Source: Candidatus Saccharimonadota bacterium
GTDB taxonomy: Bacteria > Patescibacteriota > Saccharimonadia > Saccharimonadales > Saccharimonadaceae
DNA: 64,000 bases
Direction of reading: 5' to 3'
NCBI GenBank assembly: GCA_017524405.1
Contig: JAFWSJ010000011.1
Span: 1 to 64,000, forward strand
The position numbers and the translations under genes are program-made. Below the pieces are notes generated by a model, which was not told where the DNA came from, made no database searches, and saw nothing but the letters and a program-made list of their open reading frames with translations. Of this stretch, positions 28,441 to 36,497 are shown one piece after another (the stretch's first letter is position 1; each line of letters starts with the position of its first letter).

Positions 28441-28941
28441 CTATCCGTTCATTGCGTTGAGAACAAAGTTAACGATTGCATAAGCGAGTAATGCGATAAC
28501 GAGGCCAATCACACCGTAAAGAACAGTGTCCTTGCCTTTTTTGACCTTGGTTGGGTCACCCTGGGAAGTAGCATAGCTGATACCACCGAGGATAATCATG
28601 ATAACTGCGACGATACCGATAACAAAGATAAGAGTGTTAACGATAGTCTTGATAACGGTGTTCAAGTCGCTGCTCTCACAGCTGTCTGGGTTAGTAGCAA
28701 GCGTGCCCGCGGAAGCACAGTCGCCAGCGCTCTTGCCATAGATAGGAATGTTGCGATCGCCTTCCTTAATCGTGGTTGGACACTTGACTGGGAAAGTACC
28801 GCCGCCATCGTTGGTGCTAAGGTTTGGATACTGATGTCCGTCACCGATACATGCCTCGACGCCAGCGAAAGTTGGAGCTGCAATCAAGAGCACTGCAAAT
28901 GCTGCAACGACGCCACCTTTTAAGATTTTACTAATTTTCAT
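28441..28941 (-). CDS. VirB2/TrbC-like pilin-type protein
   Basis: The 166-aa protein has a signal peptide (residues 1-26, ending in APTFAG). An exported middle region follows with several Cys, and then two C-terminal membrane segments (about 98-120 and 138-160) joined by a basic cytoplasmic loop (GDPTKVKKGKD). This is the VirB2/TrbC pattern of type IV secretion pilins, with a longer extracellular part than usual. It is monocistronic, with AAAGGAG eight bases before the ATG and a sigma-70-type promoter. A VirD4-like ATPase lies at 54205. Confidence 0.75.
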   Translation of the reverse strand: MKISKILKGGVVAAFAVLLIAAPTFAGVEACIGDGHQYPNLSTNDGGGTFPVKCPTTIKEGDRNIPIYGKSAGDCASAGTLATNPDSCESSDLNTVIKTIVNTLIFVIGIVAVIMIILGGISYATSQGDPTKVKKGKDTVLYGVIGLVIALLAYAIVNFVLNAMNG

Positions 28942-29059
28942 TTTGTTCTCCTTTAATTAAAAAGTGCATTTTCCTATATTTTAACATAAACAAAAAAATT
29001 ATTCCAAGACTTTTCCGTGGAATTTTTCACCCCTTTTTTCGCCCCCGAACCATAACTAT

Positions 29060-29088
29060 ATTATATCAAATTTTTACCAATTTGTCAA
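29060..29088 (-). promoter_or_regulatory. Sigma-70-type promoter of the pilin-like gene
   Basis: TTGACA at 29088-29083, a 17-base spacer, TATAAT at 29065-29060. The predicted leader is about 110 A/T-rich bases. Confidence 0.8.
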
Positions 29089-29116
29089 TAGGGCAGAATA
29101 TGGTATAATATATCCT

Positions 29117-30562
29117 ATGAAAGTAGTTACTCGTTTTGCGCCGTCGCCGACCGGCTATATTCATATCGGCAATCTCCGTTCCGCCATCTATCCTTATCTT
29201 GTTGCAAAGCAAAATGAGGGCACTTTTATCTTGCGTATTGAAGATACCGACCGCGCGCGTTATGTTGAAGGCGCCACTGATCTGATCAAAGACACTTTGC
29301 AGTGGATTGGCCTTGATTGGGATGAAGGCCCAGACAAGGGCGGGGAAAACGGCCCATACTTCCAGACTCAGCGTCAAAATATCTATATTGAATGGGCAAA
29401 GAAACTCATCGCCGCCGGCCGCGCTTATGCCGACCCGACTCCTAGCGACCAAATCGCAAAGTATCGCGAAGAAGCTACGAAAAACAAGCAGGCTTTCCTC
29501 TATCGCAACTACCGCCCAGAAAACACGCCAGAATGGGAACCGGGTATGCCGCTCCGTTTCAAAGCCGACCCCAAAACTCGCACTTACCACGATGAAGTAT
29601 TCGGCGATATGACTATGCTTCCGGAAACCCAGGATGATATTATTCTTATCAAGGCAGACGGCCTTCCAACCTATAACTTCGCCCACATCGTCGACGACGC
29701 CACGATGGGTGTGACGCATATTTTCCGCGGCCAGGAATATCTCCCGAGCATGGGTAACTATCTCGCGCTTTACGAAGCGCTCGGTCTCGAAACGCCGAAG
29801 TTTGTGCATCTTCCACACATTCTCGCGCCAAGCGGCAACAAGAAGCTAGGGAAGCGCGACGGCGCCAAGTCCGCTGTCGATTACCGCGCTGACGGCATTT
29901 TACCAGAAGCCATGCTCAACTTCCTCGCCTGCCTTGGCTGGAATGACGGCACCGAAGACGAAATCTATAGCAAACAAGATTTGATTGAAAAATTCAGCAT
30001 TGACCGCATCCAACACGCCGGCGCTCGCTACGACGAGCAGAAGCTCATTTGGCTCAACGGCCAGTGGATCCGCCAACTCTTCGCCGAAGACGCCAAGGCG
30101 CTCTATGCTCGCACGAAAGATTTCTGGCCAGCCGAAGCTACCAGCTATGACGACGACTACAAATTCCGCATCTTTAGCATCGTTTACGACCGCCTCAAGA
30201 CTCTTGGCGATTTAAGAACTATGACCTGCTACTTCTTTGCCGACCCAGCCGTCGATCTATCAATGATCGAATCGAATAAGGCTCTCAAGAATCTCGCCGA
30301 AAGCGAAGTCCAGGACATCCTCCGCCAAGCCATTGCTAAGCTCCAAGGCATCGATGATTGGTCCGCCGAAAATCTCCAGAACGCGCTCAATGAATTACTT
30401 GAATCGACCGGCCGCAAACCAGCCGAGCTCTTCGGTCTCATCCGCCTCAGCGTCAGCTTCGCACCATTTAGCCCGGCTCTTCACGACACCTTGAGCGTCC
30501 TTGGCCGCGACCGCAGTCTCGCGCGCCTCAACGCCGTCGCTACCGCTTACTCCCGCGACTAG
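29117..30562 (+). CDS. gltX: Glutamyl-tRNA synthetase
   Basis: The 481-aa class I synthetase has a HIGH-type motif (PSPTGYIHIGNLRSA, residues about 7-21) and a KMSKS-type motif (KKLGKRDGA, about 238-246), then the anticodon-binding helical domain. It charges tRNA-Glu, and two tRNA-Glu genes lie in this window. Whether it also charges tRNA-Gln cannot be told. The extended -10 TGGTATAAT (29101-29109) is seven bases before the ATG, so the mRNA is probably leaderless. Confidence 0.97.
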   Translation: MKVVTRFAPSPTGYIHIGNLRSAIYPYLVAKQNEGTFILRIEDTDRARYVEGATDLIKDTLQWIGLDWDEGPDKGGENGPYFQTQRQNIYIEWAKKLIAAGRAYADPTPSDQIAKYREEATKNKQAFLYRNYRPENTPEWEPGMPLRFKADPKTRTYHDEVFGDMTMLPETQDDIILIKADGLPTYNFAHIVDDATMGVTHIFRGQEYLPSMGNYLALYEALGLETPKFVHLPHILAPSGNKKLGKRDGAKSAVDYRADGILPEAMLNFLACLGWNDGTEDEIYSKQDLIEKFSIDRIQHAGARYDEQKLIWLNGQWIRQLFAEDAKALYARTKDFWPAEATSYDDDYKFRIFSIVYDRLKTLGDLRTMTCYFFADPAVDLSMIESNKALKNLAESEVQDILRQAIAKLQGIDDWSAENLQNALNELLESTGRKPAELFGLIRLSVSFAPFSPALHDTLSVLGRDRSLARLNAVATAYSRD

Positions 30563-30621
30563 TATATCTATCTCTTGAATGTTATAATTTGCCCAAATAC
30601 GCCCAGATAGGAGGTGATTAT

Positions 30622-31122
30622 GTGGACGCGATCTTTAGGATATCCGGTAGTTTTGCTAATGGCCTAGAATGGCGCAAGGACGACCCTTGCTACGAAGGCT
30701 CAATCGTTATTACGCCCAAGGACGAAGTGTTTGGTGTGGCCGGTATGTATCATAGCGGTCATGAGCAGACAAGGATTTTGTACGGCAAAATCATTCCCAT
30801 AGAGAAACAAATAGATTGTCTGATGCTCCTGATGCTCTCGCCCAAAGAACCAGAAAAGGCTCTATTCGTCACCGTCCCGGACGTAAACTATTCAGACGAA
30901 GGGGAATGGGCGCCAGTCATGTATGACGTCGAGAAGGACTTTTTTGATATTAATTGCCATAGTCTCGTGAGTTTTGACGCAAAATTCGTAGATTATTCGT
31001 CGATGGAGCGTCGCCGCATTAGATACACCTACAATTTTCATCTCTCGAGGAGCGACGAATACAATCGCCAGCTAATCAAGGCCCTAAACACCCTTGGCGA
31101 AACTACAATCGAATCCAAATAG
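30622..31122 (+). CDS. Lineage-specific small protein A (166 aa, GTG start)
   Basis: GGAGG at 30610-30614 is seven bases before the GTG at 30622. The ATG at 30620 opens a frame that stops after 15 codons, so GTG is chosen. The product is soluble and beta-rich. It appears related to the next protein: both begin F-I-G-F and share spaced Gly, Asp and R-G positions over about 85 residues. TATAAT lies about 40 bases upstream. It uses more AGG/AGA Arg codons than the housekeeping genes. Function unknown. Confidence 0.75.
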   Translation: MDAIFRISGSFANGLEWRKDDPCYEGSIVITPKDEVFGVAGMYHSGHEQTRILYGKIIPIEKQIDCLMLLMLSPKEPEKALFVTVPDVNYSDEGEWAPVMYDVEKDFFDINCHSLVSFDAKFVDYSSMERRRIRYTYNFHLSRSDEYNRQLIKALNTLGETTIESK

Positions 31123-31147
31123 CCCGGCACCAACCGGGCTATTTCAT
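31121..31147 (+). terminator. Rho-independent terminator
   Basis: AGCCCGG, loop CACCAA, CCGGGCT, then ATTT. Confidence 0.75.
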
Positions 31148-31157
31148 GCCCACCCCT

Positions 31158-31186
31158 TTGACTAATTACTAAAAATGTGCTATAAT
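31158..31186 (+). promoter_or_regulatory. Sigma-70-type promoter of small protein B
   Basis: TTGACT at 31158-31163, a 17-base spacer, TATAAT at 31181-31186, with TGn before the -10. Confidence 0.8.
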
Positions 31187-31220
31187 ATCTGTATCCGTAC
31201 CCGATTGGAGGTGATAATGA

Positions 31221-31724
31221 ATGGGTAAGAGGATCTTTGAAATTTGTGGAAATTTTGAGCAGAATGGACGATATGCAGAACCGTCGCCGAGCTTCGTTGG
31301 TTTGCTTGCCGTTGACGAGAACGATCGCTTCGTTGGCTACTGTAAGGAGCTCTATGAAAGCAATCAGCCAGAAGAGAATAGGCTTCGTTTCCTGTGCGGC
31401 GGCTTCTTCGGCGTCGACCACGGCCACAAGGGAATTGTCTTTCTCAAACTCTCGAACTATACGAGGCAGAAACCGCTGCTTTATGGCATGGCAGATCTGA
31501 GTAAGGAAGAAAGCGGCAAATGGCTTAGCCTCTTTATTGATGATGGCGGCATTGGATGCGATGTCCAAGGTGGCGCAATCGTCACGGCTACAGAGAAGAT
31601 GTATTCGGACGAAGAGTATCAGGAAATCCTCGATAAGTACTCCGAACTGGACGAAAGAGAGAAGGTACTTTCCGATTACTTGAATGACCAGTTCAGGCAA
31701 TTCATGGAATACATTGTTCAATAA
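31221..31724 (+). CDS. Lineage-specific small protein B (167 aa)
   Basis: GGAGG at 31207-31211 precedes the ATG at 31221 by nine bases; the ATG at 31217 stops after three codons. The product is soluble, with a C-terminal acidic helix (SDEEYQEILDKYSELDEREK) likely to form a coiled coil. The N-terminal half resembles small protein A in the spacing of F, G and D residues and in an LKLS/PLLY segment. Each gene has its own promoter and terminator, so they are tandem duplicates rather than an operon. Confidence 0.75.
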   Translation: MGKRIFEICGNFEQNGRYAEPSPSFVGLLAVDENDRFVGYCKELYESNQPEENRLRFLCGGFFGVDHGHKGIVFLKLSNYTRQKPLLYGMADLSKEESGKWLSLFIDDGGIGCDVQGGAIVTATEKMYSDEEYQEILDKYSELDEREKVLSDYLNDQFRQFMEYIVQ

Positions 31725-31730
31725 CACCAC

Positions 31731-31761
31731 AAAATAGGGCGAACCACCGCCCTATTTTTTA
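31731..31761 (+). terminator. Rho-independent terminator
   Basis: AAAATAGGGCG, loop AACCAC, CGCCCTATTTTTT. Confidence 0.9.
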
Positions 31762-31790
31762 CGCAATCTCCCTTATGGTATAATTAAAAT

Positions 31791-33056
31791 ATGAGCGGCA
31801 AACAAACGTATTTTGGCAAAGTCAAAAAAATCGATAGCCGCGCTCAACGCGAAACGCTGAGCGAGCTTTATAACGAGGCGGAGAGCATTGAGAAGCCCGA
31901 AAAACCCGCCGAAGAACCGAAAGAAAAGCCGGTAGAAAAACCGAAAAAGGAGCTTAAAACAGAGAAGGTTAAGCCCGAAAAGGCTCCGAAAAAACCGAAA
32001 CGCGAACGCCATGTCGTCCGCACTATTCTCATCATTTTGCTCATCCTCGCCGTCGCCGGCGTCGCTGCGCTAGTTTTCTTTGGAATGGGACGCCGCGAAA
32101 CCGTACTTGGCGATACCGATAGCACTACGACCGAAGCCGACGAGCTCTATTATTCTCGTCTTACTGGCGTCGAGGTGGCAGACAAAGAAACCGCCAACCG
32201 CCCAGCCACTTGTATCATGATCGAAAATAGCCCAGACGCTAGGCCGCAATCCGGTCTCGGTGAAGCTGGCATTATCTACGAAGCTATCGCCGAAGGCGGC
32301 ATTACGCGCTTCATGGCCATCTTCCAGGAAGCTCAGCCGCAGTTCATCGGCCCAGTCCGCAGCGTTCGCATGGCTTACGCCGAGCTAGCAAAGCCTTATC
32401 ATTGCTCAATCGCCCACGTCGGTGGCTCAGATAATGCGCTCCAGCTCATCCGCAACAACAGCGCCTTCCGCGATATCGATCAATTTTTTAACGACGCATC
32501 CTACTGGCGCGAACGCACCCGCTACGCCCCACACAACGTCTACACTAGCTTCGAAAAGCTCGACGAGCTAAACAAGCGCAAAGGCTACACTTCAAGCGAA
32601 TTTACCGGCTTCACGCGCATTAAGCCAGACACAAATCCGGAAACCCCAGAAAAAGCCGCCAAATCCATCAAGATTTCGATGAGCAGCGACCTCTTTAGCC
32701 CAGTCTATGCCTACAATGAAGAGACGCATAAGTACTCCCGTTCACACGCTTACGGCGGCGCCCATTACAGCGTCACCCGCGACGGCCAACTATCTCAGAA
32801 CTCACCAGACGTCGTTATTGCCATGCGCGTCAATTCGTATAATCGCCCTGGCACTCCATACGCCGACTACACCACGACCGGCAGCAGCGACGCCTATATC
32901 TTCCAAGCCGGCGGCGTTATTGAAGGGCAGTGGAAACGCGAAAATGCTGATGCCGAGCTCCGTTTCGTCGACAAAGACGGCGAGGATATTCCGCTCGTTC
33001 GTGGCCAAGTCTGGATTTCGCTCTATCCATCGAATAGTAAAGTAAGCTGGGAGTAG
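31791..33056 (+). CDS. DUF3048 (YerB-like) membrane-anchored protein
   Basis: The 421-aa protein has a Lys/Glu/Pro-rich cytoplasmic N-terminus (residues 1-78), one membrane segment (about 80-102) and an extracytoplasmic DUF3048 domain. Its hallmark sequences include MIENSPDARPQSGL, IYEAIAEGGITRF and GPVRSVR. The YerB family is exported in Gram-positives; its role is unclear. The extended -10 TGGTATAAT (31776-31784) is six bases before the ATG. The HerA-like gene follows after four bases, so they form an operon. Confidence 0.9.
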   Translation: MSGKQTYFGKVKKIDSRAQRETLSELYNEAESIEKPEKPAEEPKEKPVEKPKKELKTEKVKPEKAPKKPKRERHVVRTILIILLILAVAGVAALVFFGMGRRETVLGDTDSTTTEADELYYSRLTGVEVADKETANRPATCIMIENSPDARPQSGLGEAGIIYEAIAEGGITRFMAIFQEAQPQFIGPVRSVRMAYAELAKPYHCSIAHVGGSDNALQLIRNNSAFRDIDQFFNDASYWRERTRYAPHNVYTSFEKLDELNKRKGYTSSEFTGFTRIKPDTNPETPEKAAKSIKISMSSDLFSPVYAYNEETHKYSRSHAYGGAHYSVTRDGQLSQNSPDVVIAMRVNSYNRPGTPYADYTTTGSSDAYIFQAGGVIEGQWKRENADAELRFVDKDGEDIPLVRGQVWISLYPSNSKVSWE

Positions 33057-33060
33057 AAAA

Positions 33061-34587
33061 ATGTATTACAACGAAAATATTTTGGTAGGCAAAACTAGCG
33101 ACAAGAAAGAATTATTTATCTTGCCAAGCATGGCAAACCGCCACGGCCTCATCACCGGCGCCTCTGGCTCCGGCAAAACCATTACGCTAAAAGTCATGGC
33201 CGAGAGTTTCTCGGACGCAGGCGTTCCGGTATTTCTCGCCGATGTGAAGGGCGACCTCGCCGGCACCGCTTACCCGGGCGAAATGAGCGACAAAATCAAA
33301 GAGCGCGTCGACAAACTCGGTCTTGATGGCTTCGAGCCAAAGGCTTTCCCGGTCCATTTCTGGGATCTTTATGGCGAAGCAGGGCATCATCTCCGCACGA
33401 GCGTCCAGGCTATCGGATCAGATGTGCTTTCTATTATTCTCGGCCTCAGTGAAGCTCAAGAAGGTTGTCTCGCCATCGCATACAAGATCGCCGAAGACGA
33501 AGGCCTCGAGCTGAACACTATCGCCGACCTCCGCGCAATCCTCGAATATCTCGCCACTAATCACAGCGAAATTAGCGTCAAATACGGCAACGTCACCACG
33601 CAGAGCATTGGTGCCATCCAGCGCAGTTTGCTCATCCTTCAAAACCAAGGTGCCGACAAATTCTTCGGCCAGCCGATGCTCGATATTAACGATTTCTTCC
33701 AGGTCGAAAACGGCCGCGGCGTCATCAATATCCTCGACTCCGTCAAACTTTTCCAAAGCCCAGACCTCTACGCCGCTTTCTTGCTCTGGATTTTGAACGA
33801 ACTCTTTAGCAAATCCCCAGAAGTTGGCGACCTCGACAAGCCACGCCTCGTATTCTTCTTTGATGAGGCGCATTTGCTTTTCAATAATATGCCGAGCTAT
33901 CGCCTGAAGCGCATTACGCAGATTGTAAAGCTCATCCGCTCACGTGGCATTGGCCTCTATTTCATTTCACAGGCCCCAACTGATATCCCAGACGAAATTC
34001 TCGCCCAGCTCGGTAACCGCGTCCAGCACACGCTGCGCGCCTACACGCCAGCCGATCAGAAGACCGTGAAGGCCGCCGCAGCCGCCTTCCGCGTCAATCC
34101 AGCTTTCGATACCGAAACCGCCATTCGCGAACTCGGCACCGGCGAAGCCTTGATTAGCTTCCAGAACGCCAAGGGCGCGCCAGAAATCGTCGAATTTGCC
34201 ACGATTTTGCCGCCACAAAGCCGTATGGGCGTCATCGACAACACTGAGCGCGAAGCTATCATTAACGCCAGCCCGCTTCACGGCAAGTATTCCGCCGCGC
34301 CAAATAGCGCTGCCGCCACAAAAATCCGCGAAGAAATCAAAGCTTCCGACCCGAACCAAGCCCAAGCCGACGCCATTGCAAAATACAAAGAGCAGTACGG
34401 CAACGGCCCACTCAAAAAGGAAGGGGGAACCGCGCCAAAAGCTGAAGCTAAGACCACCAAAAAGTCTACTGCCAAGAAAGAAAATACCTTCGTAAAGGGC
34501 ATGAAGCGCTTCTTCCTGAACGTCGCAAGCGCCTTCGGTCGCAAAGTTGGTGCCGGCAGCTTATTTAAGAAGACCAAGAAAAAATAG
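33061..34587 (+). CDS. HerA-like ATPase (DUF853/YjgR type)
   Basis: The 508-aa protein has Walker A GASGSGKT (about residues 30-37), VFLADVKGDLAG, Walker B LVFFFDEAHLLF, and an Arg-finger region, as in the DUF853 branch of HerA/FtsK-type ATPases. It may pump DNA or act in repair. The C-terminal 90 residues are Lys/Ala-rich and end in a basic helix. GGGAG about nine bases upstream of the ATG serves as ribosome site inside the operon with DUF3048. Confidence 0.88.
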   Translation: MYYNENILVGKTSDKKELFILPSMANRHGLITGASGSGKTITLKVMAESFSDAGVPVFLADVKGDLAGTAYPGEMSDKIKERVDKLGLDGFEPKAFPVHFWDLYGEAGHHLRTSVQAIGSDVLSIILGLSEAQEGCLAIAYKIAEDEGLELNTIADLRAILEYLATNHSEISVKYGNVTTQSIGAIQRSLLILQNQGADKFFGQPMLDINDFFQVENGRGVINILDSVKLFQSPDLYAAFLLWILNELFSKSPEVGDLDKPRLVFFFDEAHLLFNNMPSYRLKRITQIVKLIRSRGIGLYFISQAPTDIPDEILAQLGNRVQHTLRAYTPADQKTVKAAAAAFRVNPAFDTETAIRELGTGEALISFQNAKGAPEIVEFATILPPQSRMGVIDNTEREAIINASPLHGKYSAAPNSAAATKIREEIKASDPNQAQADAIAKYKEQYGNGPLKKEGGTAPKAEAKTTKKSTAKKENTFVKGMKRFFLNVASAFGRKVGAGSLFKKTKKK

Positions 34588-34593
34588 CATAAT

Positions 34594-34627
34594 AAAAGCC
34601 CCCGACTATCCAGCCGGAGGCCTTTTA
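34594..34627. terminator. Imperfect terminator hairpin
   Basis: AAAAGCCCCCG pairs imperfectly with CGGAGGCCTTTT, between the HerA-like gene (+) and a small ORF (-). Confidence 0.6.
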
Positions 34628-34629
34628 CG

Positions 34630-34794
34630 CTAATCGCTCACAGCGAGCAAGAACATTATTGCGGGCCAATGGCTAATCATGCCAAGCATAACAATAGGCT
34701 TGCTAACAAAGGTCGGCATTTTGATCAGCAGAACCAAAAGCGCGCAAATGATGAACGGATAAGCGTAAATTAGGATTGAACACGTTTTCTTCAT
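34630..34794 (-). CDS. Small membrane protein (54 aa)
   Basis: A 54-codon gene runs from ATG at 34794 to TAG at 34630-34632. GGGGAGG lies seven bases before the ATG. The product begins MKKTCSILIYAYPFIIC, has one long or two short membrane segments (about residues 6-26 and 30-52) and ends AVSD. A promoter with TTGACT-17-TACAAT lies 75-110 bases upstream. Together these make it a convincing short gene; its function is unknown. Confidence 0.7.
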   Translation of the reverse strand: MKKTCSILIYAYPFIICALLVLLIKMPTFVSKPIVMLGMISHWPAIMFLLAVSD

Positions 34795-34875
34795 GTATTT
34801 ACCTCCCCATAGAACATAAAGCTTAAAGCGTATCGCTTAGTCATCTCTATTTATCCTAGATGCGACTATATTTTA

Positions 34876-34904
34876 ATTGTACCACAAAACGCTCAAAAAG
34901 TCAA
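34876..34904 (-). promoter_or_regulatory. Sigma-70-type promoter of the 54-aa gene
   Basis: TTGACT at 34904-34899, a 17-base spacer, TACAAT at 34881-34876. The spacer end (GTTTTGTGG) is the same as in the promoter at 38566-38594. Confidence 0.8.
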
Positions 34905-34955
34905 TAGAACTTATGCTTTCGGGCGCCTCTTTCCTGATTATGCTAAAATGGAAGC

Positions 34956-35816
34956 ATGAGCGAAGCCCTGAGTTATCCAAAACAGATTGGCCTAGAACAG
35001 AAACCAGCCGCCCCAAATCCATGGGACGCGGTATTGGGCGCTAAATTCAAAGAAGCCGTCCAAAGCGAAAACAAAGCAGTCAAAGAGCACGAGCCTAAAG
35101 TATTAGCCAAAACGCACGAATACCAGACGCTCGCGCAGGAATTATGCAGCGACGACAAAGGTGTTCTCACTAGTACTGATATTCGCATCGCTCAAAACTC
35201 CTACGCCGAAAAACGCGACCCGGCAATCGGGGAAGCATACACCGCTTTAACTGAGTCCCAAGCCGAGTTAATCGATGCTGTCGACGAGCAAGATGCCACT
35301 CCAGAACGCGCCGCTGGCATGGAATACGTCAAGACAGTCAACCCAATCAATTATGAATTCGCTGTCTCGCACGAAGTCGTAGCGGTTAGCAGTATCCTCC
35401 GCAACCTATATGAAATTAGCCAGCGCAAATTCAACCGCGAAAGCGCCTTCGAAAAAGCGGTCGGCTGGATTTACGACTTTTGCGACTCCCGCGACGAGAA
35501 AAAGAAGCTCGAGAAGTTCGGCTACAACCCAGACGGCCCGCAAACCGCAATTTTTAGCCTCATCTTGCAGGAAGCAAAAGCGATTGACTACGGCGTCCCG
35601 ACCAAAGACAGCAAAATCGAAGTCGTACTTGGCCGCAAACGCGTCTGCGACTGCATGGAACTCCAAGCATTACTAGCCGACGAAGAAAAAGGCTCCGTTC
35701 GCCGCCGCGCTCTCGCCGACGCAGGCTTCAAAAAGATTCCAGAAAGCTGGAAGGACGGGGAGTTCAGCACAAGCGACATCGACCGAATGAACAAAATCGT
35801 AAAGAAAGCCGCCTAA
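34956..35816 (+). CDS. Hypothetical protein (286 aa)
   Basis: The protein is soluble, helix-rich and acidic, with an N-terminal Pro/Ala segment (about residues 14-25), a Glu/Gln/Lys-rich helical middle, and a C-terminal Lys-rich end. No signal peptide, membrane segment or known motif is visible. TGCTAAAAT (34941-34949) ends six bases before the ATG, the leaderless arrangement otherwise seen with conserved genes here. A terminator follows. Confidence 0.75.
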   Translation: MSEALSYPKQIGLEQKPAAPNPWDAVLGAKFKEAVQSENKAVKEHEPKVLAKTHEYQTLAQELCSDDKGVLTSTDIRIAQNSYAEKRDPAIGEAYTALTESQAELIDAVDEQDATPERAAGMEYVKTVNPINYEFAVSHEVVAVSSILRNLYEISQRKFNRESAFEKAVGWIYDFCDSRDEKKKLEKFGYNPDGPQTAIFSLILQEAKAIDYGVPTKDSKIEVVLGRKRVCDCMELQALLADEEKGSVRRRALADAGFKKIPESWKDGEFSTSDIDRMNKIVKKAA

Positions 35817-35821
35817 ACAAC

Positions 35822-35850
35822 AAAAAACGTCCCTCGCGGGCGTTTTTTTG
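35822..35850 (+). terminator. Rho-independent terminator
   Basis: AAAACGTCCC, a short loop, GGGCGTTTTTTT with one bulge. Confidence 0.8.
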
Positions 35851-35864
35851 ATGAATAATTCCTG

Positions 35865-35941
35865 TGGTGATCCCGAAGGGAGTCGAACCCTTGATTTTCT
35901 GGATGAGAACCAGACGTCCTGGACCACTAGACGACGGGACC
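35865..35941 (-). tRNA. tRNA-Glu (anticodon CTC)
   Basis: On the minus strand the acceptor stem is GGTCCCG/CGGGATC, followed by A73 and an encoded CCA. The anticodon stem TCTGG/CCAGA encloses the loop TTCTCAT (anticodon CTC), and the T arm has GGTTCGACTCC. It reads GAG codons, complementing the TTC isoacceptor at 63522. Confidence 0.95.
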
Positions 35942-36052
35942 ACTGAGCGATATTTTAACAAAAAACCGCCAAGATTGCAAATCCGTTGTTTAGTTTGCGC
36001 ACAAGGCGAAAATATAGTATAATAACAGAAATAATTTGGGAGCTTAGCAAGC

Positions 36053-36493
36053 ATGAACTACATCAAACGCTACTGGCGTATCATCTTTCCAATCTTTTTT
36101 GCAATTCTCATCTGGGTCTTCTCGTCCCGCAGCGGCGCGGCCTCCGATGCAGAATCTAGCGCGGTCGCCTCTTTTTGGGGCCTCTCGAACGAAATGGCGC
36201 GCAAAATCGCCCACTTCGTCCTCTTTGGCGCATTAGGCTACAGCGCAACCAGCTTCATCAAAGGTCTACATCCAGTTAGCTTCCCACGCTACACCCAGGT
36301 CGTCTACCCGGTCATCTTCACGATCGTCTACGGCGCCCTCGACGAAGTGCACCAGCTCACAGTCGCTGGCCGCAACGGTAGCGCAGGCGATGTTCTCGTC
36401 GATACCCTTGCTGGCGTCGGTGGTGTTTTGCTTTACATTGCTATTTTCTGCTTCTTCCGCCTCTGGAAAAAGCGTAGCAGTTTGCTAAAATAA
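36053..36493 (+). CDS. VanZ-like family membrane protein
   Basis: The 146-aa protein has four membrane segments and the VanZ-type sequences ARKIAHFVLFGALGY and YGALDEVHQLTVAGRNGSAGD. VanZ-like proteins are integral membrane proteins of unclear role. TATAAT near 36017-36022 gives a leader of about 25 bases with GGGAG upstream of the ATG. The der gene follows after four bases but has its own -10 inside the end of this gene. Confidence 0.87.
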   Translation: MNYIKRYWRIIFPIFFAILIWVFSSRSGAASDAESSAVASFWGLSNEMARKIAHFVLFGALGYSATSFIKGLHPVSFPRYTQVVYPVIFTIVYGALDEVHQLTVAGRNGSAGDVLVDTLAGVGGVLLYIAIFCFFRLWKKRSSLLK

Positions 36494-36497
36494 AACT

